Source of the DNA: JALSNL01 sp036479585
Lineage (GTDB): Bacteria > Bacteroidota > Ignavibacteria > Ignavibacteriales > Melioribacteraceae
Direction: 5' to 3'
NCBI GenBank assembly: GCA_965224785.1
Contig: OZ245062.1
Location: forward strand, 2,604,001-2,668,000
DNA length: 64,000 nucleotides
Made by a program: the position numbers and the translations under genes. Positions 16,773 to 25,508 of the stretch are shown piece by piece. Every line of letters begins with the position of its first letter. Positions within the stretch are counted from its first letter, which is position 1. The notes beneath the pieces are model-generated. The model was not told the origin of the DNA, did not search any database, and saw only the letters and a program-made list of their open reading frames with translations.

Positions 16773-16983
16773 ATGAAAAAATTATTTTTAATCGTTTTGT
16801 TTACGTTTGCAATTTTATAAATAGGTTGTAGGGGTGAATGTGAAAAAGAAAATCCGAGTGTGGTTTTAGTTAATAACGCAACTGCAAAGCAGATATTCAA
16901 ATTAAAACTTCTGGTGAAAAAATAAAAACATAAATAATATTCAAGCTGGGACATCATCAACGAAAAGAACACTAAACAAATAA
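16773..16983 (+). pseudogene. Broken lipoprotein gene
   Basis: From an ATG at 16773 a signal peptide runs MKKLFLIVLFTFAIL, then a TAA (16818-16820) interrupts it, followed in the same frame by IGCRGECEKENPSVVLVNN. A single change of TAA to TTA would restore the lipobox LIGC. Further on, the coding sense shifts frame: ADIQIKTSGEKI appears one frame over and NNIQAGTSSTKRTLNK in the third, ending at a TAA at 16981. So there is one nonsense change and two frameshifts in an otherwise coherent short lipoprotein. Its family is not recognised. Confidence 0.7.
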
Positions 16984-17078
16984 TTATATGCTACGATTAT
17001 TAATACATATCTATTTTTTATGAGTGAAAATTAATGAGTCAGTATTTACTATAACAGCACATATTTAATTATAAATAC

Positions 17079-17162
17079 TTAACTATCATTTTTCATCGGA
17101 TCTCTAATTCGTTGAAGATAATCTTCAAGTGTCATACTATTATAAGTGTAATTTTTTAACAT
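17079..17162 (-). other. Short coding-like ORF opposite the kinase promoter
   Basis: A 27-codon frame reading MLKNYTYNSM then TLEDYLQRIRDPMKNDS. Its composition looks protein-like, but it lacks a ribosome-binding site and its start overlaps the kinase start codon on the other strand. It may be a remnant of a gene tail or chance. Otherwise I see nothing in 16984-17160. Confidence 0.25.
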
Positions 17163-18675
17163 GAAACTTAATTTTTTTCATTCAATTAAAACAAAACTAA
17201 TACTTTTAATTACTTTAGTAATTTCACTTATCTCTCTATTCGTATATATTTATTTCCCACAAAGTTTTGAACAAGAACAAATAAAGGCTACCACAAGTAG
17301 GGTTATATCCTTAGCTAATATTGCAACTTATAGTGTTGGAACAGCAATTTTCTTTGATGATAAAGAAGCAACACAAGAACAAATTAATTCGCTAATAAAA
17401 AGTGAAGAAATAGAATATGTTGTTATCCAAACACCAACCGATTCCGTTTATTATATTTTTAATCCATTAGCAGCAAATAAATACAGTTATACAAATTGCG
17501 ATAATGGAGCTATCACTTCTGATAAATCAGTGTTTAGGGTTAAGAACGTTATTGAACTTAATGAAGAAATAATCGGCACATTATATTTGGGGTATTCTTT
17601 AAAAGAGTTAAACTCAAGTGTAGAAAATCTAAAAGCAAATATTGCCTGGGTAAGTTTAATAATTTTTTCTCTTGGACTAATAGCAGTTTTTTATATTGGC
17701 TCATTTATAACACAACCACTAACAAAAATGGTTGGAGTAGTTGAGAAAGTTAGTTCGGGCGATCTAACTATAAGATCAGACATTCAAAGTAATGATGAAA
17801 TTGGTTATTTATCTAACTCTTTTAATTCTATGATTGATAGAATTGAAAATTCCAATGAAGAATTAGAAACAATAAATAGAGATTTAGAATTTAGGGTAGA
17901 TGAAAGAACAAAAGAATTAAGTGCTAGTATGGAAAAAGCCGAATCAGCTGTAAGAATGAAAACAGAATTTCTCGCACAGATGTCTCACGAAATTCGCACG
18001 CCCATAAATAGCATTATGAGCTACTCACAATTACTAAAAGATGAAGTGATAGACTTAGTTCCTGAAGAGTTAAGATTTAGTTTTGATATGATTAATAATG
18101 GTGGTAGAAGACTAATAAGAACTGTTGATCTAATACTTAATATGTCTGAATTACAAACCGGCTCTTATGAAGTTATTATAGAAAAATTTGATATAACTAC
18201 TGTACTAGAACAATTAGTTGGAGAATTTCAAACAGCTGCAAATTCAAAAAAGTTAGATTTATTTTATCTTAACAGATTAGAAGATGATCAAAAAATTATA
18301 GAAGCAGATATTTATACTGTAACTCAAATATTTGCTAACTTAATTGATAATGCTGTTAAATATACAGTTGAAGGTAGCATTGAAGTAGTATCCTATTTAA
18401 ATAAAGATCTTCTTTTATGCATGGATATACAAGATACCGGAATTGGAATTTCAGAGAAGTTTCAGAAAGAATTATTTGAAGCATTCACACAAGAAGAGCA
18501 AGGTTATTCTAGAAAGTTTGATGGTAACGGTTTAGGCATGGCTTTAGTAAAAGAATATTGCAAACTAAACAATGCAAAAATTTCGGTAAAAAGTGAAAAA
18601 GATAAAGGCTCAACCTTTACAGTTGTTTTTCCAAAAGCAAAACTTGAATCCGAAACTATTAAAATTGCAGTATAA
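17161..18675 (+). CDS. Membrane sensor histidine kinase, orphan
   Basis: A 504-residue two-component kinase. Membrane segments are at about 13-32 and 160-182, enclosing a periplasmic sensor of about 125 residues that resembles a CHASE8-type domain (ANIATYSVGTAIFFDDKEAT). A HAMP linker (about 183-235) and a coiled coil follow. The phospho-acceptor is His276 in FLAQMSHEIRTPINSIMSYS. The ATPase has FANLIDNAVKYT (N box), DTGIGIS (G1) and GNGLGMALVKEYC (G2). No response regulator is adjacent, so the partner is elsewhere. The ATG has a poor ribosome-binding site. Confidence 0.92.
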   Translation: MKLNFFHSIKTKLILLITLVISLISLFVYIYFPQSFEQEQIKATTSRVISLANIATYSVGTAIFFDDKEATQEQINSLIKSEEIEYVVIQTPTDSVYYIFNPLAANKYSYTNCDNGAITSDKSVFRVKNVIELNEEIIGTLYLGYSLKELNSSVENLKANIAWVSLIIFSLGLIAVFYIGSFITQPLTKMVGVVEKVSSGDLTIRSDIQSNDEIGYLSNSFNSMIDRIENSNEELETINRDLEFRVDERTKELSASMEKAESAVRMKTEFLAQMSHEIRTPINSIMSYSQLLKDEVIDLVPEELRFSFDMINNGGRRLIRTVDLILNMSELQTGSYEVIIEKFDITTVLEQLVGEFQTAANSKKLDLFYLNRLEDDQKIIEADIYTVTQIFANLIDNAVKYTVEGSIEVVSYLNKDLLLCMDIQDTGIGISEKFQKELFEAFTQEEQGYSRKFDGNGLGMALVKEYCKLNNAKISVKSEKDKGSTFTVVFPKAKLESETIKIAV

Positions 18676-18808
18676 ATTATAAAAATTATTATTTAGAAAC
18701 CCTGTTGAATAACTATATATCACAAATCCTTTAATGTTGATATAGCTCACTAAACTTATTTTTATACTTACCGAAGATAGAACAAAAGAAACTAATCGTA
18801 GAAAAAAA

Positions 18809-18898
18809 ATGGAAGCATCAAACATTGTACTAATACTTTTTCTCTTATTGTTTACACTCATTAGCATACAAACAGTAAGAAAAAATAAGAAAGTTTAA
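18809..18898 (+). CDS. Possible 29-residue single-pass membrane protein
   Basis: From an ATG at 18809: MEASNIVLILFLLLFTLISI then QTVRKNKKV. This is one hydrophobic helix with a positively charged C-terminal tail, the layout of bacterial small membrane proteins. The frame also stays open upstream to a TAG, so the start is not certain, and the only purine-rich site is GTAGAAAAAAA. It lies between the kinase gene and a terminator. It could be a real small protein or chance in AT-rich DNA. Confidence 0.35.
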   Translation: MEASNIVLILFLLLFTLISIQTVRKNKKV

Positions 18899-18965
18899 CC
18901 TCCTCAACATTTAACTTTGTTGTAATTATTAAAGATAAAGAGCAAGTTGTTTTACCCACAAAATA

Positions 18966-19005
18966 AAAACCCAACCTTTTCAAAAAAAAGTTGGGCTTAG
19001 TTTTT
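18966..19005. terminator. Bidirectional intrinsic terminator
   Basis: CCCAAC (18970-18975) pairs with GTTGGG (18990-18995), flanked by runs of A and T (ACCTTTTC...AAAAAAG and CTTAGTTTTT). It lies between the convergent kinase and htpG genes and can stop both. Confidence 0.75.
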
Positions 19006-19026
19006 AATTCCTATAGTCTAAAATAA

Positions 19027-20943
19027 TTATTTTATATCTCTAACAGTAGTGTACCAATCACTTGAATCTTCAAGAAGCGAATTTACTCTATCTACCATTT
19101 TATGCGGATCGTTCAAAAACCCTTCCAGCAGTAACGATGAATCATATAATTGATTAATTACGCTTCCAATGTATTCATCCTTCTCATTTGCTTTGTACAC
19201 TTTAATTAAATTTCTAATTAATTTATGATCTTTGTTTACTTCCATATTCTTTGGTGGAGCGGTTGAAGTTTTTCCAGTTAAGTTCATCATCTTAATCATT
19301 GTTGACGTCATACCATCAGCCGGATTGACTAATACTATTGGGCTTCCGCTAAGTCTATTAGATTCTGTAACTTCTTTTATTTTATCACCAAGAATTTCTT
19401 TAATTCTTTTCATCAAACCTTTAAGTTGTTTTTTATCATCTTTTGATAATTCTTCAACAACATCCTTCACATTTTCATCAACACTATCCATTTTATTTAG
19501 AGCTTTAACATCAGCTTGCTCAACAGATTTAAAATCAAAATCCTTATACTTTCTAACAGCTTCCATAACAAATTCATCCATCGGATCGTACAAGTATAAA
19601 ACTTCAATTCCTTTATTCTTAAAAATCTCAATTTGCGGATCAAGAGCAACTGCTTCCCTACTATTACCAATTGCATAATAAATTTCTTTTTGATCTTTCT
19701 TCATCTTTTTGGTGTACTCTTCAAAAGTAATTGTTTCATATGCATCTTTAGATGATGAAGAATTGAACCTTAAAAGTTTAGTAAACTTTTCTTGGTTAGC
19801 ATAATCCATATAACCCATTTTAAATATTTTACCATGCTCCTTCCAAAAGCTATTAAACTTGTCAGTTTCTTTTTCAGCCATAGTTGTTAAGTGCGAAAGA
19901 ACTTGAGATGTTACACTACTAGATATTTTTGAAAATATGACATCTTCTTGCAAGGTTTCTCTGGAAATATTTAAAGGTAAATCTTCAGAATCCACAACAC
20001 CTTTTACGAAGCTTAAATACTCAGGCAACAAATCCTTATTTTGATGTTGAATCAAAACTCTTCTAACATATAAATCTAAACCATACTCTTCTCTGTTATA
20101 GCCAAACATATCCATAGTACGCTTACCAATAAAAAGTAAACTGGTAAACTGTATTGGTGCGTCAACACTTCTGTGTATAGTAGTTAAAGGTTCTTCTTGA
20201 TCGTAAGTTAAAAATTTGTAAAACTCAGTATATTGATCTGGTTTAATATTAGATTTTGGTTCTCTCCATAATGCCGACTGAGTATTAACTTGTTCATTCT
20301 CTACCTTAACCGGGAATGAAATAAAGCTTGAATGTTTTTTTACAATTGCATCAAGTCTATGCTTTTCTAGGAACTCATCCATTTCATCTTGTAGATGAAC
20401 TTCTACAGTAGTTCCTCTCTTTATTTTTTCATCAAGTTCAGAAATTGTATAACTTCCCAAACCATCAGATGTCCATTCAATAGCTGGTTCATCTTTTTTG
20501 TAAGATTTTGTTTTTAGTACAACTTTTTTTGCTACCATAAATACTGAATAAAATCCAATACCAAAACGACCAATAATATTGCTAGCATCTTCTTTACTCT
20601 CAGACATTACTTTTAGAAATTCAGATGTTCCGGATTTTGCAATTGTTCCAATATTATTCACAACTTCTTCTTTAGTCATTCCAATTCCAGCATCAGCAAT
20701 TGTAACAATCTTTTTTTCTTTGTCAAAAGAAATATTTATTTCAAGCGGTAAGTCTTTATCAGCAACATCAGTACCTCTTGTTGATTCAAACTTTAACTTG
20801 TCCATTGCATCAGATGCGTTAGAAACTAATTCTCTTAAAAATATTTCTTTGTGAGTATAAAGCGAGTGAACAAGAATATCTAATAACTGTTTTACCTCAG
20901 CTTTAAATTCAAATTTTGTATCTGCCTTTTTTGTTTTAGGCAT
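19027..20943 (-). CDS. htpG: Molecular chaperone HtpG (Hsp90)
   Basis: A cytosolic ATP-dependent chaperone of 638 residues, the normal length. The GHKL ATPase domain carries FLRELVSNASDAMDKLKF, TIADAGIGMTKEEVVNNIGT and RFGIGFYSVFMVA near residues 40-135. The middle domain includes LNISRETLQED and the acidic-basic region YLYDPMDEFVMEAV; the C-terminal dimerisation part ends DWYTTVRDIK. The start is set by a strong GGAGG eight bases before the ATG. It is transcribed alone, divergent from nothing on its right (a DinB-like gene follows on the same strand upstream). Confidence 0.97.
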   Translation of the reverse strand: MPKTKKADTKFEFKAEVKQLLDILVHSLYTHKEIFLRELVSNASDAMDKLKFESTRGTDVADKDLPLEINISFDKEKKIVTIADAGIGMTKEEVVNNIGTIAKSGTSEFLKVMSESKEDASNIIGRFGIGFYSVFMVAKKVVLKTKSYKKDEPAIEWTSDGLGSYTISELDEKIKRGTTVEVHLQDEMDEFLEKHRLDAIVKKHSSFISFPVKVENEQVNTQSALWREPKSNIKPDQYTEFYKFLTYDQEEPLTTIHRSVDAPIQFTSLLFIGKRTMDMFGYNREEYGLDLYVRRVLIQHQNKDLLPEYLSFVKGVVDSEDLPLNISRETLQEDVIFSKISSSVTSQVLSHLTTMAEKETDKFNSFWKEHGKIFKMGYMDYANQEKFTKLLRFNSSSSKDAYETITFEEYTKKMKKDQKEIYYAIGNSREAVALDPQIEIFKNKGIEVLYLYDPMDEFVMEAVRKYKDFDFKSVEQADVKALNKMDSVDENVKDVVEELSKDDKKQLKGLMKRIKEILGDKIKEVTESNRLSGSPIVLVNPADGMTSTMIKMMNLTGKTSTAPPKNMEVNKDHKLIRNLIKVYKANEKDEYIGSVINQLYDSSLLLEGFLNDPHKMVDRVNSLLEDSSDWYTTVRDIK

Positions 20944-21035
20944 TCATCCTCCGTTTAATAATTATGTTTTAATGATTTTTGTTTTAAGATTAGATGCAAA
21001 AATAAGTAAAAAGTTTTAGATATTTTTGAAGTAGT

Positions 21036-21494
21036 TCAACTATTTTTCAATAATTGTCTTAGTTGAAATTCATGACGGATTGGATGCATTACAGCATGTT
21101 CTAGCATTGCTTCAATACAATAATCAGTTCCCAAATTTGAAGAGTATGTACTATAAACTAAATCTTTTTCATCTACCTTAACTAAAGGTATTTCCCATCG
21201 TTCAAGTAAATGAGCAACATATTCATCAATAGCAATTTCAATTTCATTTACACTTGGTTGAATACTTATTTTCGGTTCATGCAAGTTTAGTTTTTTGCAA
21301 ATCCAAACCATATAACCTCTTGAAGATCTTACGACATGTCGTAGTAAATGATTCAGTGATTTATAATCGGAGTCGTCTGTTGCTGGTAATATTAAGTGAG
21401 CTTGTTTTGCAGTTTTCCATACTTCAACAAATGACAGAATTTTTTCTTCGTGTAAAAGAACAAGTGCTTCTGCACCTTTATACTTATAATTCAT
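21036..21494 (-). CDS. DinB-like (DUF664-type) metal-binding protein
   Basis: A 152-residue helical protein with the DinB/YfiT four-helix bundle pattern. A first histidine is in KSLNHLLRHVVRSSRGYM near residue 48-52 and a second cluster in EAMLEHAVMHPIRHEFQLRQ near the C-terminus, giving a His-x-x-x-His set that would bind a divalent metal. Members of the superfamily act in thiol transfer or as hydrolases; the function of this one cannot be inferred. It lies on its own after the C-terminal protease operon. Confidence 0.7.
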   Translation of the reverse strand: MNYKYKGAEALVLLHEEKILSFVEVWKTAKQAHLILPATDDSDYKSLNHLLRHVVRSSRGYMVWICKKLNLHEPKISIQPSVNEIEIAIDEYVAHLLERWEIPLVKVDEKDLVYSTYSSNLGTDYCIEAMLEHAVMHPIRHEFQLRQLLKNS

Positions 21495-21520
21495 ATAGTT
21501 TTAATTATTAACTAAAATAT

Positions 21521-21554
21521 AAATGCTTGGCATCTTCAAGATGCCAGGCACTTG
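21521..21554 (-). terminator. Hairpin, repeat family E copy 3
   Basis: TGCTTGGCATCTT pairs with AAGATGCCAGGCA over 13 bases with one G-T wobble. It lies 17 bases beyond the protease stop, so it probably ends that transcript, and it shares its ATGCCAGGCACTT arm with the element at 9403-9447. Confidence 0.7.
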
Positions 21555-21570
21555 GTAAATTTAGTACAAT

Positions 21571-23217
21571 TTAATTTCTTAATAATTTGTTATATACATT
21601 ATCATCATTCAAAATTTCTATTGCAGTTGCAAACTGTTTATCATGTTTTAACGATTCAATAATTCTACCTTTTCTTCCATCAGTTCTTGCAGCAAGTTCT
21701 TTTTTAATTTCTCCAATTATATCATTTTTATATTTAATTAATTCTTGCTTTTTTATATTCGTAAATTTGCTCTTAATTATTTCTAGTTCATTAAGTAAAT
21801 CTTCATCATATCCATCTTTCTTAAAACTTTTTTCTAGCTCAGTCATTATTTTTTCAGACTTTGATTTATATTCAAACTTTTGATTTTTAACATGTTTAAC
21901 AAATTTTTCAAATAACTTGTTATCCTCTTCTTCTTCAATAACTTCTTTAGAATTTTTATTAAAAAAAGATGTGGCAAATCTAAAAAACATGCCTTTAGCA
22001 AGTAACGCCCTTACAAAATAAGATTCAGAAGAATTTGTAATAGACGAATCCGGAAGAATACCTCCACCAGCAAAAACTTCTCTATTGTTATCTGTTAAAA
22101 ATTTTGTAAAATCTTTTGTAGCTGTATTCTCAAATAAATTTTTTCTTTTTCTTGAGTAATCTATCTCTTGAATACATCTACCACTTGGTGTGTAATAACG
22201 AGCTGTGGTCATCTTCAAAGAAGTATTAAAGGAAAGCGGAATCACGGTTTGTACTAATCCTTTTCCAAAAGAACGTGCTCCCAAAACAACTCCTCTATCA
22301 TGATCTTGCAATGCTCCCGCAACAATTTCTGAAGCTGAAGCTGAGCCATTATCTACCAGTACAGCCAATTTTATTTCTTTAGCTATTGGCTCTTCTTTTG
22401 ATTTGTATGACTGTACTTTTCCATCTGTCCGTCCTTTAATTGAAACCACTAAATCATTACGCTTTAGAAATTTTTCACTTACATCAATCGCAGCATCTAA
22501 CAGCCCACCAGGATTTCCACGTAAATCCAACACAATAGAATTTATATCTTTTATAACCCTTAGTTCTTGAATTACTTTTCTAATTTCATCGCCCGCACTT
22601 CTTGAAAAACTACTAAGTTTTAAATATGCATTATTACTATTCTCAGGAACAAATCCATAATAAGTTAAATTCTTAATTTCAATTTCTTCACTTACAAGAT
22701 TAAAAATAATATCTTCAATTGCTCCATCTCTTTTTATTGTAACAGATATTTCCGTACCAGGTTCTTTCTTTAAAAAATTTCCTAAATCGTTATAATTTTC
22801 TTTTGTGATTTCTGTACTATCAACTTTCAAAATTATGTCACCAATTCTAATCCCTTGTCTTTGTGCAGAATAACCTTCAATCAAATCAACAATTGTTACA
22901 CTATTATTGTACATCCCAACAGTTGCACCAATACCACCATATTTTCCTCGTGTAATTAGCTCAATATCTTTTTGATGCTTCTCATCAATATATACAGTAT
23001 AAGGATCAAGGCTTTTTAACATTCCTTTAATTCCTTCCAACATAAAAGATTCTGGTTTCACTTCATCAACATAGTTTAGTGAAACCTCTTTATAAACTCT
23101 ACCAAAAATATCTATACCTTTTGACATTTGGAAATAAATATCAGAATCGCTTCGCATAAACCCACTAAAAAGTATAATTAAAACTAGAGCAAAAACTTTA
23201 TATGAAGTATTTTTCAT
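21571..23217 (-). CDS. C-terminal processing peptidase (S41 family)
   Basis: A 548-residue exported serine protease. The signal peptide is MKNTSYKVFALVLIILFSGF. A PDZ domain (about 90-170) carries YGGIGATVGMYNNSVTIVDL and GIRIGDIILKVDSTEIT. The catalytic domain has LRGNPGGLLDAAIDVSEKFL, the Ser in DNGSASASEIVAGAL and the Lys in ARSFGKGLVQTVIPL. The tail (residues about 420-545) is charged and helical, and its role is unknown. It closes the set YbbR, tmk, ctp, with only four bases between tmk stop and its start. Such proteases trim envelope proteins or degrade misfolded ones. Confidence 0.93.
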   Translation of the reverse strand: MKNTSYKVFALVLIILFSGFMRSDSDIYFQMSKGIDIFGRVYKEVSLNYVDEVKPESFMLEGIKGMLKSLDPYTVYIDEKHQKDIELITRGKYGGIGATVGMYNNSVTIVDLIEGYSAQRQGIRIGDIILKVDSTEITKENYNDLGNFLKKEPGTEISVTIKRDGAIEDIIFNLVSEEIEIKNLTYYGFVPENSNNAYLKLSSFSRSAGDEIRKVIQELRVIKDINSIVLDLRGNPGGLLDAAIDVSEKFLKRNDLVVSIKGRTDGKVQSYKSKEEPIAKEIKLAVLVDNGSASASEIVAGALQDHDRGVVLGARSFGKGLVQTVIPLSFNTSLKMTTARYYTPSGRCIQEIDYSRKRKNLFENTATKDFTKFLTDNNREVFAGGGILPDSSITNSSESYFVRALLAKGMFFRFATSFFNKNSKEVIEEEEDNKLFEKFVKHVKNQKFEYKSKSEKIMTELEKSFKKDGYDEDLLNELEIIKSKFTNIKKQELIKYKNDIIGEIKKELAARTDGRKGRIIESLKHDKQFATAIEILNDDNVYNKLLRN

Positions 23218-23221
23218 CTAT

Positions 23222-23842
23222 TTATTTTTCCTTTAACATTTGTTCAATTTTGTTAATAATTTTTTTATGAATTTCTTCAATGGATGTTAAACCATCTAAA
23301 GTAAAAAATCGTTCCTCGTTTGTAGCAAGTATTTTATATCCTTCTCTAACTTTTTTATAAAAATCATTTTGCGAAACTTCAATTCTATCTAGTTCAGATT
23401 TTGCAACATTATTTTTCCGAATGAGAACTTCTTCTACTGGGATGTCAATAAAAAAAGTTATATCTGGAATAGCTGAACCGATAGCAAAGTTTTGAAGATC
23501 AACAACAAACTTTGGTTCCAGTCCTCTTCCATAACCTTGGTAAGCAATTGAAGAATCATGAAATCTATCCGAGATAACAATATTTCCGTTGCTTAAATAT
23601 GGTAGTATTGTTTCTCGTACTAGTTGAGCTCTACTTGCAGAAAACAAAAGTAATTCTGTTTCGAAAACCATTTCCTCATTTTTTCTATCCAGCAAGATGT
23701 CTCTAATTTCTTCAGAGATTTTTACTCCACCCGGTTCTCTAATTAGTATTACTTTTTTATTTATATTTTCAAAATATTTTTTTAAAAGTTTTACTTGTGT
23801 GGATTTACCACAAAAGTCCAACCCTTCAAAGGTTATAAACAT
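23222..23842 (-). CDS. tmk: Thymidylate kinase
   Basis: Phosphorylates dTMP to dTDP. The 206 residues match the family. The P-loop reads FEGLDFCGKSTQVKLL, keeping the G-x4-GKS frame but with Cys in a site usually Gly or Ala. REPGGVKISEEIRDILL and DRFHDSSIAYQGYGRGLEP complete the substrate and lid regions. It lies one base after the YbbR gene stop and is translationally coupled to it. No nucleotide-metabolism neighbours are present. Confidence 0.93.
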   Translation of the reverse strand: MFITFEGLDFCGKSTQVKLLKKYFENINKKVILIREPGGVKISEEIRDILLDRKNEEMVFETELLLFSASRAQLVRETILPYLSNGNIVISDRFHDSSIAYQGYGRGLEPKFVVDLQNFAIGSAIPDITFFIDIPVEEVLIRKNNVAKSELDRIEVSQNDFYKKVREGYKILATNEERFFTLDGLTSIEEIHKKIINKIEQMLKEK

Positions 23843-23843
23843 A

Positions 23844-24755
23844 TTAGTATTTTTTAATTATGTAGTCTATACTTCGTGGATTTTGATCAATAATGTTTGT
23901 GAAATCCGGAAGTTCAATTTTTGGTTCAACAGCACCAGAGGTATCATTTATAGCTTGACTAAAATTTACGTAAGCTTTTATATCATTGCTCTTTAGTTTA
24001 CTCAAAAGATTAATTCCACCACGTATAACAATTTTTACTGTACTAGGAGATAATACAACATCGTATCTAGGAGGAACATTTCTAGTTACCACTTTAATTT
24101 TATCAAAAGTTTTATCAACAATTTTTTGAACATCAAATTCCACATTACATTCATCATGTTCTAGTATAATAAACTCTTGTTTTTGCAACTTTAACAAAGA
24201 AGACATTTTCTTTTCCAAATTCGAATAATTATCATTAACAGTTTTTACAAATAAAATTTTATCAACTAAACTTTTTGGACCTGAGATTAATACTGAATCT
24301 GGAGAAACAATAATTTTAGACACTAAATCATAATTCGGTTTGTAACTCAAATTTAAATTTGAAATAACTTTTACTTTTTTAATTATATTTTTTTCAACTT
24401 CAACACTAATTTCTTCAGGAATTATTTTTGTTAATTGTAATGTAGATGAGAGCCAATCATTAGCATTCAAAGCACTTAAAGGAGAAAGTTTTTGCACACC
24501 TATTTTTTGCGGGCCTTGTAAATAAAATTTTTGATCTCTACCAAAAGTGTGCTGTGCCAATTGCCATCCAGTACCTTTCAAATTAATAGTAACTTCATCT
24601 GCAGAAATTGAGCTGATTGCAGTTTCTTCAGGTAGTTCTGTAATTGCAATTGGTAGGTTAAGAGTAATTGAAAACTCACCTGAGAAAGAAACAAAAACCC
24701 AAAGTAAAATGGATATTCCAACAATAAGACTTATTGTAAGTATTTTTCTTTTCAT
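23844..24755 (-). CDS. YbbR-domain (CdaR-like) membrane-anchored protein
   Basis: A 303-residue protein with one N-terminal membrane helix (LTISLIVGISILLWVFVSF) and about three beta-rich YbbR repeats outside the cytoplasm, recognisable by sequences such as ISADEVTINLKGTG, VVSPDSVLISGPKSLVDK-like (here IIVSPDSVLISGPKSLVDKI) and VVLSPSTVKIVIRGG. In Firmicutes the family member CdaR regulates the c-di-AMP cyclase CdaA. No cyclase gene is in the window, so the partner is unknown. It is the first gene of the YbbR-tmk-ctp operon. Confidence 0.8.
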   Translation of the reverse strand: MKRKILTISLIVGISILLWVFVSFSGEFSITLNLPIAITELPEETAISSISADEVTINLKGTGWQLAQHTFGRDQKFYLQGPQKIGVQKLSPLSALNANDWLSSTLQLTKIIPEEISVEVEKNIIKKVKVISNLNLSYKPNYDLVSKIIVSPDSVLISGPKSLVDKILFVKTVNDNYSNLEKKMSSLLKLQKQEFIILEHDECNVEFDVQKIVDKTFDKIKVVTRNVPPRYDVVLSPSTVKIVIRGGINLLSKLKSNDIKAYVNFSQAINDTSGAVEPKIELPDFTNIIDQNPRSIDYIIKKY

Positions 24756-24767
24756 AGCTAGTAAATA

Positions 24768-24798
24768 TAAAAAAACTCCACAAATTGCGGAGTTTTTA
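24768..24798 (-). terminator. Intrinsic terminator after the BMC genes
   Basis: Read on the minus strand, AAAAACTCCGCA and TGTGGAGTTTTTT pair around a short AT loop and end in a U-run. It lies about 25 bases after the shell-gene stop and before the YbbR start. Confidence 0.75.
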
Positions 24799-24821
24799 AT
24801 TTTAATAAAATGAAATAATAT

Positions 24822-25496
24822 CTATTTTATTTTCTTAAAATAATCCAAAAGTTTACCTCTATTAGCTTTAGAAATATCCCTACCCTTTATTGGGAATCTA
24901 TCATTACTCCGAGCAAGTTTTCTTAAAGCTTGAACATTAAGAGTTTCTAGTTCACTTAAGCGTGTCAGTTTGCTAGAACCTTTTTTTGATGAAACAGTTT
25001 TAGGCATAGCTTTAACTATTTTCACTTTTGGTTTATTTTGTTTTTTTATTGGTTTAGGTTTGGGCGTAACTTTTGCAGCAATTTTCGCCAATGGTTTTTC
25101 TTTAATCTTCTTTTCCGAAGTTACAGATACTTCCCTTTTAATTTCTTTTGGCTCAGCTTTTTTAACAATCGGTTCAACAACATTATCAGTAGCAATAACT
25201 TTTTGGGATTCTTTTACTAAGTCTTTATTTTCAATTAATATTGACCCAATTTGTTCACCCGGTCTTGGTATTACATGAGCGGAAAGTAACTGACCAACTC
25301 TTTGTGCGGCAACAGAGCCAGCATCAACTGCTGATTTAACTGCTGCAACTTCACCTTCAATTTTTATTAGCACTATACCAGCAGAAACTTTTTCTTTACC
25401 AATAATTCTAATGCTAGCAGCTTTTGCCATAGCATCTGCAGCTTCCAATGCTCCCACTAAACCTTTTGTTTCAATTAATCCTAAAGCTAAATTCAT
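24822..25496 (-). CDS. BMC shell protein with long basic tail and SAP/Rho-N-like end
   Basis: Residues about 1-88 are a single BMC domain (LGLIETKGLVGALEAADAMA, SAGIVLIKIEGEVAAVKSAV, VGQLLSAHVIPRPGEQIG), which forms hexamer tiles of microcompartment shells. A long linker rich in Lys, Pro, Val and Ile (about 95-175) follows. The last 45 residues, with LSELETLNVQALRKLARSND, FPIKGRDISKANRGKLL and DYFKKIK, resemble the small helical SAP or Rho N-terminal fold, known to bind nucleic acid or protein. EutK and PduK also carry C-terminal extensions. Its start lies 12 bases after the partner shell gene stop. What the tail does is unknown. Confidence 0.9.
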   Translation of the reverse strand: MNLALGLIETKGLVGALEAADAMAKAASIRIIGKEKVSAGIVLIKIEGEVAAVKSAVDAGSVAAQRVGQLLSAHVIPRPGEQIGSILIENKDLVKESQKVIATDNVVEPIVKKAEPKEIKREVSVTSEKKIKEKPLAKIAAKVTPKPKPIKKQNKPKVKIVKAMPKTVSSKKGSSKLTRLSELETLNVQALRKLARSNDRFPIKGRDISKANRGKLLDYFKKIK

Positions 25497-25508
25497 TATT
25501 AGCCTATT

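Noticed and set aside
19232..19678. 148-codon ORF on the plus strand
   Set aside because: Antisense shadow of htpG; the real gene is conserved in the other frame.
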